Below, in pieces: positions 8,759 to 18,300 of a stretch of 37,006 nucleotides of DNA; position 1 is the stretch's first letter; each line of letters opens with the position of its first letter. Origin of the DNA: Gammaproteobacteria bacterium (GTDB taxonomy: Bacteria; Pseudomonadota; Gammaproteobacteria; Thiohalomonadales; Thiohalomonadaceae); the NCBI GenBank assembly GCA_026196575.1, contig JAPHSX010000035.1, forward strand, positions 1 through 37,006, written 5' to 3'. The translations under genes and the position numbers were made by a program. The notes under the pieces are model-generated. The model saw nothing but the letters and a program-made list of their open reading frames with translations. It did no database searches and had not been told where the DNA came from.

Positions 8759-9655
8759 CTAGCCGCCGCGCAGCTGCTTGATAAACGCCTCGGCAACCGT
8801 GTTGTTCAGGTTGGAGCGGGTGCGTGCGATCCACAGTGTGCGTTTGATGCGCAACCCCTCAACCTTGACGTGAAACAGCTCCCCCTGCACCAGCGCTTCC
8901 GCCACCGCGAAGTGCGGCAGGAAGCTGACATGCTTGCCGTGTCCCAGCATCTCGACGATGGTGTCGGTGGAGCCGACCTCCATCTTGATCGAGAGCTTCG
9001 GGATGCCGATAGCCAGTAGCGCCTTGTCGAGGATGATGCGCATCGAGGACTGCGCCTCGCGCAACACATAGTTGAGCTGGCTCACTTCGCTCAGCGGGAT
9101 AGGCTCGCTGCCCCACAGCGGGTGGTGGGGGCCGCAGACCAGTACGATCTCATCGTCGAGCCACTTCTGCACCAGGATCTCCGGGTGTTCCGGCGCCTGT
9201 TCCAGCAGGGCGAGATCGGCCAGCCCGGTCGCCAGGTGGGTTTGAATGCTGCGGGTGTAGCCCATGCGGCTCTCGATATGGTAGTCGGGATAGCGCTCGG
9301 AGAAGGCGAGCAGCAGTTGCGGCAGCAGATGCTCACCGATGGCGAAGGTGACCTCCAGACGCAAGCGGCTCTGGCCGCTTTGCAGGGAGTTGAGATCATC
9401 AAGTAGGGTGGCCTGATGGTTCAGTACCAGCGTGGCGTAGCTGTAGACCTGCACGCCCGCCGGCGTCAGCTCCAGCCGGCGCCCCTCGCGCCGCATCAGC
9501 GGCACGCCGTAGCAGGTCTCCAGCGCACGCAGCCGCTTGGTCACGGCGGGTTGGCCGATGTGCAGTGAGCGTCCGGCCTCCTCCACGCCGCCCCGTTCAA
9601 CGACGGCACGCAGGGTGGCCAGGCACTTCAAATCGGGGAGGTTCTTATATTCCAT
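8759..9655 (-). CDS. LysR-family transcriptional regulator
   Basis: A 298-residue regulator with the N-terminal winged helix-turn-helix of LysR proteins (about 9-65: LATLRAVVERGGVEEAGRSL, IGQPAVTKRLRALE, LTPAG). The C-terminal effector-binding domain (about 92-295) has the usual two-lobe pattern, for example LADLALLEQ and HGKHVSFLPHFAVAEAL. It is divergent from the SLC13/NhaD transporter pair with a 223-base gap, the classic arrangement for a LysR protein that controls its neighbours and itself. The inducer is unknown. Its 3' end faces the GGDEF-EAL gene with no terminator visible between them. Confidence 0.88.
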   Translation of the reverse strand: MEYKNLPDLKCLATLRAVVERGGVEEAGRSLHIGQPAVTKRLRALETCYGVPLMRREGRRLELTPAGVQVYSYATLVLNHQATLLDDLNSLQSGQSRLRLEVTFAIGEHLLPQLLLAFSERYPDYHIESRMGYTRSIQTHLATGLADLALLEQAPEHPEILVQKWLDDEIVLVCGPHHPLWGSEPIPLSEVSQLNYVLREAQSSMRIILDKALLAIGIPKLSIKMEVGSTDTIVEMLGHGKHVSFLPHFAVAEALVQGELFHVKVEGLRIKRTLWIARTRSNLNNTVAEAFIKQLRGG

Positions 9656-9675
9656 TCGGGAATGTTACTATCTTC

Positions 9676-9690
9676 TTATTCATTTGAATA
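9676..9690. promoter_or_regulatory. Candidate LysR operator
   Basis: The arms TATTCA and TGAATA (9677-9682 and 9685-9690) form a short dyad, and T9676 to A9688 fits the T-N11-A pattern used by LysR proteins. It lies about 20 bases upstream of the lysR start, suitable for autoregulation. A second dyad (GAAC-TTCC around GGAA-T-GTTC, 9775-9796) lies nearer the SLC13 gene. Neither is proven. Confidence 0.3.
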
Positions 9691-9878
9691 GCCACCCCGC
9701 AGTAGGCACTATGCCATGCTGATTCGGCGGCCACTCCTCTCCCGGACGCGTCCCTCCTGTACGTTGAGCATTGTGAACTTCCAAAGCGGAATGTTCATGG
9801 GGGCGATTTGTTCCGCAGAAATGCCGTCGAAAACCCTTTTACCCTGCTGTACCGCTAGCAAAGATAAGGAGCCGCTGC

Positions 9879-11864
9879 ATGACCGCCCTCGCCGATGAAG
9901 AGCAGACCAAAACCACCAGGATGCCTCCCACACTCAAACAGTGGATCGCGGCCGGCGTCTTTGCCCTGCTCGCCTTCTACCTTGCCTCGGTAGTGCCTAC
10001 TGTGGAGATCGCCTGGGTGAGCGCCCTGCTGCTGCTCACCATCTACCTCTTCGCCTTTGAGGTGGTGGGGGTCGACGTGGCGGCCGCCTCGGTGATGGTA
10101 CTGCTGGGGCTGACCTCGCTGTTCGCCCCGGCGATGGGTCTGCAGCAGGGGCTGGTCGATACCAAGCACCTGTTCGACGGTTTTGCTTCCAATGCGGTGA
10201 TCTCGATCATCGCGGTGATGATTATCGGCGCCGGTCTGGACAAGACCGGCCTGATGGGCAAGGTGGCCAACTTTATCCTCAAGATAGGCGGCACCACCGA
10301 GGGGCGCATCATCCCCATCATCTCCGGTACCGTTGGCTTTATCTCCTCGTTCATGCAGAACGTCGGTGCGGCGGCACTGTTCCTGCCGGTGGTGTCGCGT
10401 ATCTCGGCCCGCTCCGGCCTGCCGATGTCGCGCCTGCTGATGCCAATGGGATTTACCGCCATTCTCGGTGGCACCGTGACCATGGTCGGCTCCTCGCCGT
10501 TGATCCTGCTCAATGACCTCATCCTCACCTCCAACAAGGCGCTGCCCGAGACGCAGCAGATGGACACCTGGGGGCTCTTCTCCGTGACCCCGGTCGGGAT
10601 GGCGCTGGTCGCCACCGGTATTATCTATTTCGTGTTGGCGGGTCGTTTTGTGCTGCCCAGCAGCAAGGGTGAGGACTCCACCTCGGGTCAGAATGCGCAG
10701 GATTATTTCAAGCAGCTCTATGGTGTGGACTACAGTGCCTACGAGGTGATCGTCACCGCCGAGAGTCCTATCGTCGGCAAGAATCTTGATGAGATAGAGC
10801 AGGGTTACGCCGTGCGTATCGTCGCCATCGAGAAGGGGGACGGCCTGCGTTTTGGCGCGCAGGGTATCGATCGCGGCACCGGCATCGAGGCGGGTACCGT
10901 GCTGGGTGTGCTGGCGGATGATAAATTCTTTGCGCGTTTTGTCGAGGAGACCAGGGTCACCAACAAACCCGAGCTTGATCTCTTCGCCGAGGCGCTGACC
11001 GCATCAAAATCGGGGATCGCCGAAGTGGTTATTCCGCCCGGTTCCAGCCTTATCGGCAAGACCGCACGCGAGTTGTGGATGCGCAAGAGTTACGGTCTGT
11101 CGCTGATGGCGCTCAACCGTGGCGGCGAGACCATTACCCGTGAGGGCGGGGGCGTGCGCGAGATCCCGTTCCAGGCCGGTGATACGCTGGTGGTACACAC
11201 CACCTGGGCCGACCTGGCCCGTCTGGAGAGTAACCGTAATTTCGTGGTGGTGACCACCGAGTACCCGCACGAGGAGCTGCGTCCGCACAAGCTGGGTTGG
11301 GCCGGGCTGTTCTTCGGCATCGCCCTGTGCCTGATCCTGTTCACCGATCTGCTCCTCTCCATCGCCCTGCTTACCGGCGCCATGGGGATGATCCTCTCCC
11401 GGGTGCTGACCATCGAGGAGGCCTACAAGGCGGTGAGCTGGAAGACGGTCTTTCTGCTTGCCTCGCTGATCCCGTTGGGGCTGGCGGTCGAGACTACCGG
11501 CACCGCCAAGTGGATCGCCGAGCAGGTGGTGGTGATGGTCGGTGGTGCCGCGCCGTGGGTGATCCAGGCGTCCATCGCCGTGCTGGCCACCTTCTTCACC
11601 CTGGTGATGTCCAATGTGGGCGCCACTGTGCTGCTGGTGCCGCTGGCGGTCAACATCGCCCTGCAGGTGGGGGCTGATCCGGCGGTCTATGCCCTGACCG
11701 TGGCGATTGCCACCTCCAACTCCTTCCTCATCCCCACCCACCAGGTGAATGCCCTGATCATGGGGCCGGGCGGGTACCGTGTGCCCGACTTCATGAAGGC
11801 GGGCGGCATCATGACGGTGCTGTTCCTGGTGGTGATGATGGTGATGATGAACCTCATTTTTTAA
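9879..11864 (+). CDS. SLC13-family anion permease with internal RCK_C (TrkA-C) domains
   Basis: A 661-residue inner-membrane carrier. The first half has several hydrophobic helices (FALLAFYLASVVPTVEIAWV, VISIIAVMIIGAGLD and others) with the re-entrant motif SFMQNVGAAALFLP. A soluble insert follows (about 285-465) with two TrkA-C-type units: ESPIVGKNLDEIE...VLGVLADD and GSSLIGKTARELW...FQAGDTLVVH. The second half returns to membrane helices with MSNVGATVLLVPLAVNIA and SNSFLIPTHQVNALIMGPGGYR, an ArsB/NhaD/SLC13-like repeat. Such carriers usually move di- or tri-anions or sulfate, often with sodium; the substrate here is unknown. AAGGAG (9866-9871) precedes the start. It is 32 bases from nhaD and probably co-transcribed with it. 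Confidence 0.85.
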   Translation: MTALADEEQTKTTRMPPTLKQWIAAGVFALLAFYLASVVPTVEIAWVSALLLLTIYLFAFEVVGVDVAAASVMVLLGLTSLFAPAMGLQQGLVDTKHLFDGFASNAVISIIAVMIIGAGLDKTGLMGKVANFILKIGGTTEGRIIPIISGTVGFISSFMQNVGAAALFLPVVSRISARSGLPMSRLLMPMGFTAILGGTVTMVGSSPLILLNDLILTSNKALPETQQMDTWGLFSVTPVGMALVATGIIYFVLAGRFVLPSSKGEDSTSGQNAQDYFKQLYGVDYSAYEVIVTAESPIVGKNLDEIEQGYAVRIVAIEKGDGLRFGAQGIDRGTGIEAGTVLGVLADDKFFARFVEETRVTNKPELDLFAEALTASKSGIAEVVIPPGSSLIGKTARELWMRKSYGLSLMALNRGGETITREGGGVREIPFQAGDTLVVHTTWADLARLESNRNFVVVTTEYPHEELRPHKLGWAGLFFGIALCLILFTDLLLSIALLTGAMGMILSRVLTIEEAYKAVSWKTVFLLASLIPLGLAVETTGTAKWIAEQVVVMVGGAAPWVIQASIAVLATFFTLVMSNVGATVLLVPLAVNIALQVGADPAVYALTVAIATSNSFLIPTHQVNALIMGPGGYRVPDFMKAGGIMTVLFLVVMMVMMNLIF

Positions 11865-11896
11865 GTTACGACAAGTCACAACGAGAGAGAGCGATA

Positions 11897-13321
11897 ATGA
11901 AAAAGATCCTTGCGACACTTACCGCCCTGCTGGCGCCGCTACTGCTCCCCGCCGTGGCCCTTGCCTCGGGGGGCGGAGCGGGACACGAGCCGCTCGATCT
12001 GACCGGCAGCGGCGTGGGCTTTATCGCTATCGGCATCTTTGCCTTCGCCTATCTGCTAGTGATGGCCGAGGAGTTCACCCATCTGCGCAAGTCCAAGCCG
12101 GTGATCCTCGCCGCCGGTATCATCTGGGCGATGATCGGCGCGCTCTACATGAATCACGGCATGTCGGAGCTGGCAGAGAGTGCTGTGCGTCACAATCTGC
12201 TCGAATATGCCGAGCTGATGCTGTTCCTGCTGGTGGCGATGACCTACATCAACGCCATGGATGAGCGCTCGGTGTTCGATGCCCTGCGCTCCTGGCTGAT
12301 CCAGAAGGGCTTTGGTTTTCGCAAGCTGTTCTGGCTCACCGGTCTGCTCGCCTTCTTCATCTCGCCGGTGGCAGACAACCTCACCACCGCGCTGCTGATG
12401 TGCGCCGTGGTGCTGGCGGTGGGTGGCGACAATACCCGCTTCGTCACCCTCGCCTGTATCAATATCGTGGTTGGCGCCAACGCCGGTGGCGCCTTCAGCC
12501 CCTTTGGCGATATCACCACCCTGATGGTGTGGCAGAAGGGGATCGTCGACTTCTGGGGCTTCTTCGCCCTGTTTATCCCCTCGCTGGTCAACTTTGTGGT
12601 ACCGGCCGCGATCATGCACTTTGCGGTGCCGAACGAGCAGCCCTCGGCGGGTGGCAAGGCGGTGGTGATGAAGCGGGGCGCACGGCGTATCATCGCCCTC
12701 TTTCTGTTGACTATCGCCACCGCGGTGGTCTTCCACAACTTTCTCGGCCTGCCGCCGGTGATCGGCATGCTTACCGGCCTCGGTTATCTGCAGCTGTTCG
12801 GCTTCTTCCTCAAGAAGACCGCGCACAAGGATGAGAACCGTCGTGACGTGAGGCACGAGGGGGAGATGGGTGACATCGTCCCCTTCGATGTCTTTAACAA
12901 GATTGCGCGGGCCGAGTGGGACACCCTGTTCTTCTTCTATGGCGTGGTGTTGTGTGTCGGCGGTCTCGGTTTTCTCGGCTATCTCGCGCTGGCGTCGGAT
13001 GTGATGTACAACCAGTGGGGCGCCACCAACGCCAATATTACCATCGGCGTCCTCTCCGCCATCGTCGACAACATCCCGGTGATGTTCGCGGTACTCACCA
13101 TGAACCCCGAGATGTCCCAGGGGCAGTGGCTGCTGGTGACCCTCACCGCCGGTGTCGGTGGCTCACTGCTCTCCATCGGCTCTGCCGCCGGGGTGGCACT
13201 GATGGGTCAGGCGCGCGGCAAGTACACCTTCTTCAGTCATTTGAAGTGGACGCCGGCCATCGCCGCCGGCTACATCGCCAGTATCGCCACCCACTTCTGG
13301 ATTAACGCCACGCTGTTTTAA
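11897..13321 (+). CDS. nhaD: NhaD-type sodium/proton antiporter
   Basis: A 474-residue inner-membrane protein. It begins with a signal-like segment (MKKILATLTALLAPLLLPAVALA) and then has about a dozen hydrophobic helices. Family-typical segments include MAEEFTHLRKSKPVILAAGI, ELMLFLLVAMTYINAM, FISPVADNLTTALLMCAVV and NAGGAFSPFGDITTLMVWQKG; conserved Asp and Thr residues in these segments are important in NhaD. The second half includes WDTLFFFYGVVLCVGGLGFLGY and SAIVDNIPVMFAVLTMNP. NhaD exchanges cytoplasmic Na+ or Li+ for protons, mostly in marine and halophilic proteobacteria. It follows the SLC13 gene closely, suggesting that sodium brought in by that carrier is expelled here. A strong terminator ends the unit. 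Confidence 0.9.
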   Translation: MKKILATLTALLAPLLLPAVALASGGGAGHEPLDLTGSGVGFIAIGIFAFAYLLVMAEEFTHLRKSKPVILAAGIIWAMIGALYMNHGMSELAESAVRHNLLEYAELMLFLLVAMTYINAMDERSVFDALRSWLIQKGFGFRKLFWLTGLLAFFISPVADNLTTALLMCAVVLAVGGDNTRFVTLACINIVVGANAGGAFSPFGDITTLMVWQKGIVDFWGFFALFIPSLVNFVVPAAIMHFAVPNEQPSAGGKAVVMKRGARRIIALFLLTIATAVVFHNFLGLPPVIGMLTGLGYLQLFGFFLKKTAHKDENRRDVRHEGEMGDIVPFDVFNKIARAEWDTLFFFYGVVLCVGGLGFLGYLALASDVMYNQWGATNANITIGVLSAIVDNIPVMFAVLTMNPEMSQGQWLLVTLTAGVGGSLLSIGSAAGVALMGQARGKYTFFSHLKWTPAIAAGYIASIATHFWINATLF

Positions 13322-13341
13322 GAGGCGGGCTATCCCCCCGA

Positions 13342-13367
13342 AAAAAGCCCGGCTAGCCGGGCTTTTT
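13342..13367 (+). terminator. Intrinsic terminator after nhaD
   Basis: A perfect 26-base palindrome with a GCCCGGCT/AGCCGGGC core, preceded by an A-run and followed by five Ts. It starts 20 bases after the nhaD stop. The A- and T-runs make it potentially bidirectional. Confidence 0.9.
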
Positions 13368-13673
13368 GCTGAAGGTTCCCTCGTAAATAATTTGCCGCAC
13401 AATTTAGCGGTCAGGGCTTGAAATGGGGGCATATATCACCCACCATGATAATCGTTTAGTAAATTACTCAACTAATAACCATTCCATCGAACAGTGAGTT
13501 GGACACTTCTGCGTGGTGCGGTGTTGAATGGTAGAATCGTCACACTTTTTTGAGTCGGCAGCTGCCGTTTTATTCGTCACGATAAGGTACAATGCCCCGG
13601 TTAAGGTGCCGATAAGTGACCGTATAAGAATGGCATCTCATTGAAATATATGAAGAAAAGCGAGAGTGCATGT
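13368..13673 (+). other. Non-coding leader upstream of the GltD-like/PFOR operon
   Basis: About 300 bases without a credible gene and clearly richer in A/T than the flanking genes. It contains a 12-base palindrome CGGCAGCTGCCG (13556-13567) and a possible -10 TACAAT at 13588-13593 with a poor -35. I found no clear FNR or other regulator box. It presumably carries the promoter of the pyruvate:ferredoxin oxidoreductase operon. Confidence 0.4.
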
Positions 13674-15341
13674 ATGACCGCTAAGGATATGACCGCAAGC
13701 CTGAATCCGGACAAGTATGCCCAGGGTACCGGTGCGCTACGCTCCCGACGTCCCGTGTACATGGATTATCTGCCCCCCTGCAACCATGCCTGTCCGGCGG
13801 GGGAGGATATTCAGGGTTGGCTCGATCTGGCACAGGCCGGCAACTACCATGCCGCCTGGCAGAAACTGCTGGAGAACAACCCCTTCCCGGCGATCCACGG
13901 CCGGGTCTGTTACCACCCCTGCGAGACCGCCTGTAACCGCGCCTACACCGATAACGAGGTGAGCATCCACGCGGTGGAACGCTTTCTTGGCGATCTGGCG
14001 ATGGAGCAGGGGTGGAAGCCCGAATACAAGGCGCGTCCTGGCGGCAAGCGGGTGCTGGTGGTCGGTGGCGGTCCCAGCGGCCTCTCCGCCGCCTACCACC
14101 TCACCCGTCTCGGTCATGAGGTGGAGATCTACGAGGCCGGTCCGGTGGCCGGTGGCATGATCCACTTCGGCATTCCCGCCTACCGCATGCCGCGCGCCGA
14201 GCTGAAACAGGAGATCAGGCGGGTGGCGGAGATGGGGGTGAAGATCCACCTCAACCACCGCGTGGATGACGTGCAGGGGGAGATGGCCGCCGGCAACTTC
14301 CAGGCCGCCTTTATCGCTGTTGGTGCCCACCTCTCGAAGAAGATCGATATCCCGGCGCGCGATGCCAAGGGGATGATGGACGCGGTGAGCTTCCTCAAGA
14401 GCGTGGAGAACGGCGAGCCGGTACAGCTCGGCCGCCGCGTTGCCATCTACGGCGGCGGTAACACCGCGATGGACGCCGCCCGTGTCGCCAAGCGCATGGG
14501 GGTGGATGAGGCGATGATCATCTACCGCCGCGACCGCGACAACATGGCCGCCCACGACTTCGAGGCCGACGAGGCGCTGGAGGAGGGGGTCAAGATCAAC
14601 TGGCTGCGTACCATCAAGGAGATCGATGGCGGCACCATTGAGGTCGAGGTGATGGAGATGGGTGAGGACGGCCGCCCGGTCCCCACCGGCCGTTTCGAAA
14701 AGCTGGAGGCCGATTCACTGATCATGGCGGTGGGCCAGGAGACCGATACCGGTTTTCTCGGCCGTGTTCCCGGTATTGAGTTCGGGCGCGACGGCACGGT
14801 GGTCGTCGGCAGTAATATGATGACCGGCGCCGCGGGGATCTTCGCCGGCGGTGACATGGTGCCGAGCGAGCGCTCGGTCACCATCGCCACCGGTCACGGC
14901 AAGAAGGCGGCGCGCTACATTGATGCCTGGCTGCGTGGCGAGCGCTATCTGCCCCACCCTAAACACCCCATCGTTGAGCACGACAAGCTGCAGATGTGGT
15001 ATCGCACCAGTGCGCCGATGACCCTGCAGCCGCACCTGCCGCTGTCACAGCGCCTCGGCGGTTTCGAGGAGATCCTGAAGGGGATCTCGGAGAAGGACGC
15101 CCTCTACGAGGCGAAGCGCTGCCTCTCCTGCGGCAACTGCTTTGAGTGTGACGGCTGCTACGGCTCCTGTCCCGAGGACGCCATCATCAAACTCGGACCG
15201 GGCAAGAAGTATCGTTATGACTACAGCCTCTGTACCGGTTGCGGCGTCTGCCAGGAGCAGTGCCCGTGCCACGCCATCGAGATGATCCCGGAGAGCGCCG
15301 CGGCCCACGTCACCGGCAGCGCCCCGGAAAACAAGAGATAA
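13674..15341 (+). CDS. GltD-like FAD/NAD(P) iron-sulfur oxidoreductase with C-terminal ferredoxin domain
   Basis: A 555-residue protein related to the small subunit of glutamate synthase (GltD). The N-terminal iron-sulfur region has C36, C40, C79, C83 and C87 (CNHAC; CYHPCETAC). An FAD motif GGGPSG sits at 131-136 and a second nucleotide-binding motif, YGGGNTAMDAARVAKRMG, near 260. The end carries a cysteine-dense ferredoxin part (CLSCGNCFECDGCYGSCP, then CTGCGVCQEQCP). No gltB is nearby; PFOR starts five bases after the stop. The protein is therefore probably an NAD(P)H:ferredoxin-type electron carrier for PFOR rather than part of glutamate synthase. The ATG at 13674 is preferred (GAGAG just upstream); the ATG at 13650 is an in-frame alternative. 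Confidence 0.8.
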   Translation: MTAKDMTASLNPDKYAQGTGALRSRRPVYMDYLPPCNHACPAGEDIQGWLDLAQAGNYHAAWQKLLENNPFPAIHGRVCYHPCETACNRAYTDNEVSIHAVERFLGDLAMEQGWKPEYKARPGGKRVLVVGGGPSGLSAAYHLTRLGHEVEIYEAGPVAGGMIHFGIPAYRMPRAELKQEIRRVAEMGVKIHLNHRVDDVQGEMAAGNFQAAFIAVGAHLSKKIDIPARDAKGMMDAVSFLKSVENGEPVQLGRRVAIYGGGNTAMDAARVAKRMGVDEAMIIYRRDRDNMAAHDFEADEALEEGVKINWLRTIKEIDGGTIEVEVMEMGEDGRPVPTGRFEKLEADSLIMAVGQETDTGFLGRVPGIEFGRDGTVVVGSNMMTGAAGIFAGGDMVPSERSVTIATGHGKKAARYIDAWLRGERYLPHPKHPIVEHDKLQMWYRTSAPMTLQPHLPLSQRLGGFEEILKGISEKDALYEAKRCLSCGNCFECDGCYGSCPEDAIIKLGPGKKYRYDYSLCTGCGVCQEQCPCHAIEMIPESAAAHVTGSAPENKR

Positions 15342-15345
15342 GAGT

Positions 15346-18300
15346 ATGAGCGATCAGAACAAACCGAAGCAGGTTACCGTTGACGGCGGCAACGCCGTGG
15401 CCCACATCGCCTACCGGGTGAGTGATATCTGCTCCATCTACCCGATCACCCCGTCGTCCGACATGTCGGAGCTCTCCGACCTGTGGGCCACCCAGGGGTT
15501 GAAGAACATCTGGGGCCAGGTGCCGCAGGTGATCGAGATGCAGAGTGAAGGGGGTGCCGCCGGCACCGCCCACGGCGCACTGCAGACCGGCGCCCTCACC
15601 ACCACCTTCACCGCCTCACAGGGGCTGCTGCTGATGCTGCCCAATATGTACAAGATCGCCGGTGAGTTGACCTCGACGGTGTTCCATGTGGCGGCCCGCT
15701 CCATCGCCGCGCAGGCGCTCTCCATCTTCGGTGACCACCAGGACGTGATGGCCGCGCGCATGACCGGCTTCGCCATGCTCGCCTCCAACTCGGTGCAGGA
15801 GGCGCACGACTCGGCGCTGATCTGCCACGCCGCCACTCTCAAGGCGCGGGTGCCGTTTATCAACTTCTTTGACGGCTTCCGCACCTCGCACGAGATTAAC
15901 AAGATCTCCCTCATCACCGATGCGCAGATCCGCACCATGATCGACGAGGAGATGGTCTTCGCCCATCGCCGTCGCGCGCTCAATCCGGACAACCCGTTTA
16001 TTCGCGGTACCGCGCAAAACCCCGATGTCTACTTCCAGGGACGCGAGAGCTCCAACTCCTTCTACAATGCGATCCCCGAGATCGTCCAGCAGACCATGGA
16101 TCAGCTGGCCACGCTCACCGGCCGCCAGTACCACCTGTTTGATTACCACGGTGCCGCCGATGCCGAGGAGGTGGTGGTGATGATGGGCTCCGGCGCGCAG
16201 ACCGTCGAGGAGACCATCGACCGGCTCAATGCCGACGGGCGCAAGCTGGGTCTGGTTATCGTGCGTCTGTTCCGTCCCTTCAGCATGCGGCATCTGCTGG
16301 CGGCGCTGCCCAGGAGCTGCAAGAAGATCGCCGTACTCGATCGCACCAAGGAGCCGGGCAGCGCCGGTGAGCCGCTCTATCAGGACATCATCACCGCCCT
16401 GGCCGAGGGCATGGCTGAGGGAATGATCGATGCCATGCCGCGTGTCATTGGCGGCCGTTACGGCCTCTCCTCCAAGGAGTTCACCCCGGCGATGGTGCGC
16501 GCGGTGTTCGACAATCTGGCGAGTGACACACCGAAGAACCACTTCACCGTGGGAATTAACGATGACGTAACCCACACCTCGCTGGAGGTAAAACCGGATT
16601 TCGAGATCGAGCCCGACAACGTCACCCGCGCCATGTTCTTCGGCCTCGGCTCCGACGGTACCGTCTCGGCCAACAAGAACTCGATCAAGATCATCGGCGA
16701 GAGCACCGACCTCTACTGTCAGGGCTACTTCGTCTACGATTCGAAGAAGGCGGGGTCACAGACCACCTCGCACCTGCGTTTCGGTCCCGACCCGATCAAG
16801 GCCCCCTACCTCATCACCTCGGCCAACTTCATCGCCTGTCACAAGGCCAATTTTATCGATCAGGTGGAGATGTTGCACAACGCCGCCGACAAGGCGGTGT
16901 TCCTGCTCAACAGCCCGGTGCCCGCCGACAGGGTGTGGGACGAGCTGCCTGAACCGGTGCAGCAGCAGATCATCGACAAGCAGATCGCCTTCTATGTCAT
17001 CGACGCCACCACCGTGGCGCGCGAGGCGGGGATGGGGCGGCGCATCAACACTATCATGCAGACCTGTTTCTTTGCCCTCTCCGGGGTGTTGCCGCGTGAG
17101 GAGGCGATCGCCAAGATCAAGGCGGCGATCGAGAAGACCTACATGCGCAAGGGCGCCGATATCGTGCAGCTCAACTTCAAGGCGGTGGACGCCTCGCTGG
17201 ATCACCTGCATCAGGTCAAAGTCCCAGCCAGGGTCAGCTCCGCCAGGGGGATGAAACAGGCGGTCTCCGACAGGGCCCCCGCCTTCGTCAAGGAGGTGAC
17301 GGTGCCGATGCTCATCGGTCGTGGTGACAGCCTGCCGGTCTCCATGATCCCGGTCGACGGCACCTATCCCAGCGGCACCGCCCGCTGGGAGAAGCGCAAC
17401 ATCGCCGACTTCATCCCCAAGTGGGAGCCGGAGGTCTGCATCCAGTGCGGTAACTGCTCCTTTGTCTGTCCGCACAGCGTGATTCGCGCCCGCTTCTACG
17501 ACGAGGGCATCCTGGCCAATGCACCGGCCACCTTCGAGTCGGCACCGGTTACGGCGCGCGGTTTCCCCGACGCGCGCTACACCCTGCAGATCTATGTCGA
17601 GGACTGCACCGGTTGCGGCCTCTGTGTCGAGGCCTGCCCGGCCTACGATCAGCAGGATGCGTCGCGCAAGGCGATTAACATGACCGACAAGGGGCCGATC
17701 TTCGAGGCCGGCAAGGCGAACATCGAGTTCTTCGACTCCATCCCGGTGAACTCGCGCGCCACCGTCAACTTCGCCTCGGTGCGCGGTGCCCAGTTCCTCG
17801 AGCCGCTGTTCGAGTTCTCCGGTGCCTGCGCCGGCTGCGGCGAGACCCCCTACGTGCGCCTGCTCACCCAGCTGTTCGGTCCGCGCCTGCTGGTGGCCAA
17901 CGCCACCGGCTGCTCCTCCATCTACGGCGGCAACCTGCCGGCTACCCCCTGGAGCGTGAACAAGGAGGGGAGGGGGCCGGCCTGGTCCAACTCGCTGTTC
18001 GAGGACAACGCCGAGTTCGGGCTGGGGATGCGTGTTTCCGCCGATCAGCAGATGGCGATGGCCAAACAGCTGCTGGCGGGGATGAGCGATCACTTCGATC
18101 AGGCCTTCATCGATTCGCTGATGGACACAGACCAGCAGATCGGCACCCAGATGCACCAGCAGCGCATGCGGGTGCATGAGCTGAAGCGGCGTCTGGAGAC
18201 GATCGACGACCCGCGCGCCCGCTCGCTGCTCACCGTGGCCGACCACCTGGTGCGCCGCTCGGTGTGGCTGGTGGGCGGCGACGGCTGGGCCTACGACATC

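Noticed and set aside
9716-9878. Small open frames in the lysR-SLC13 gap
   Set aside because: No plausible protein sequence; the gap is better explained as a divergent promoter region.
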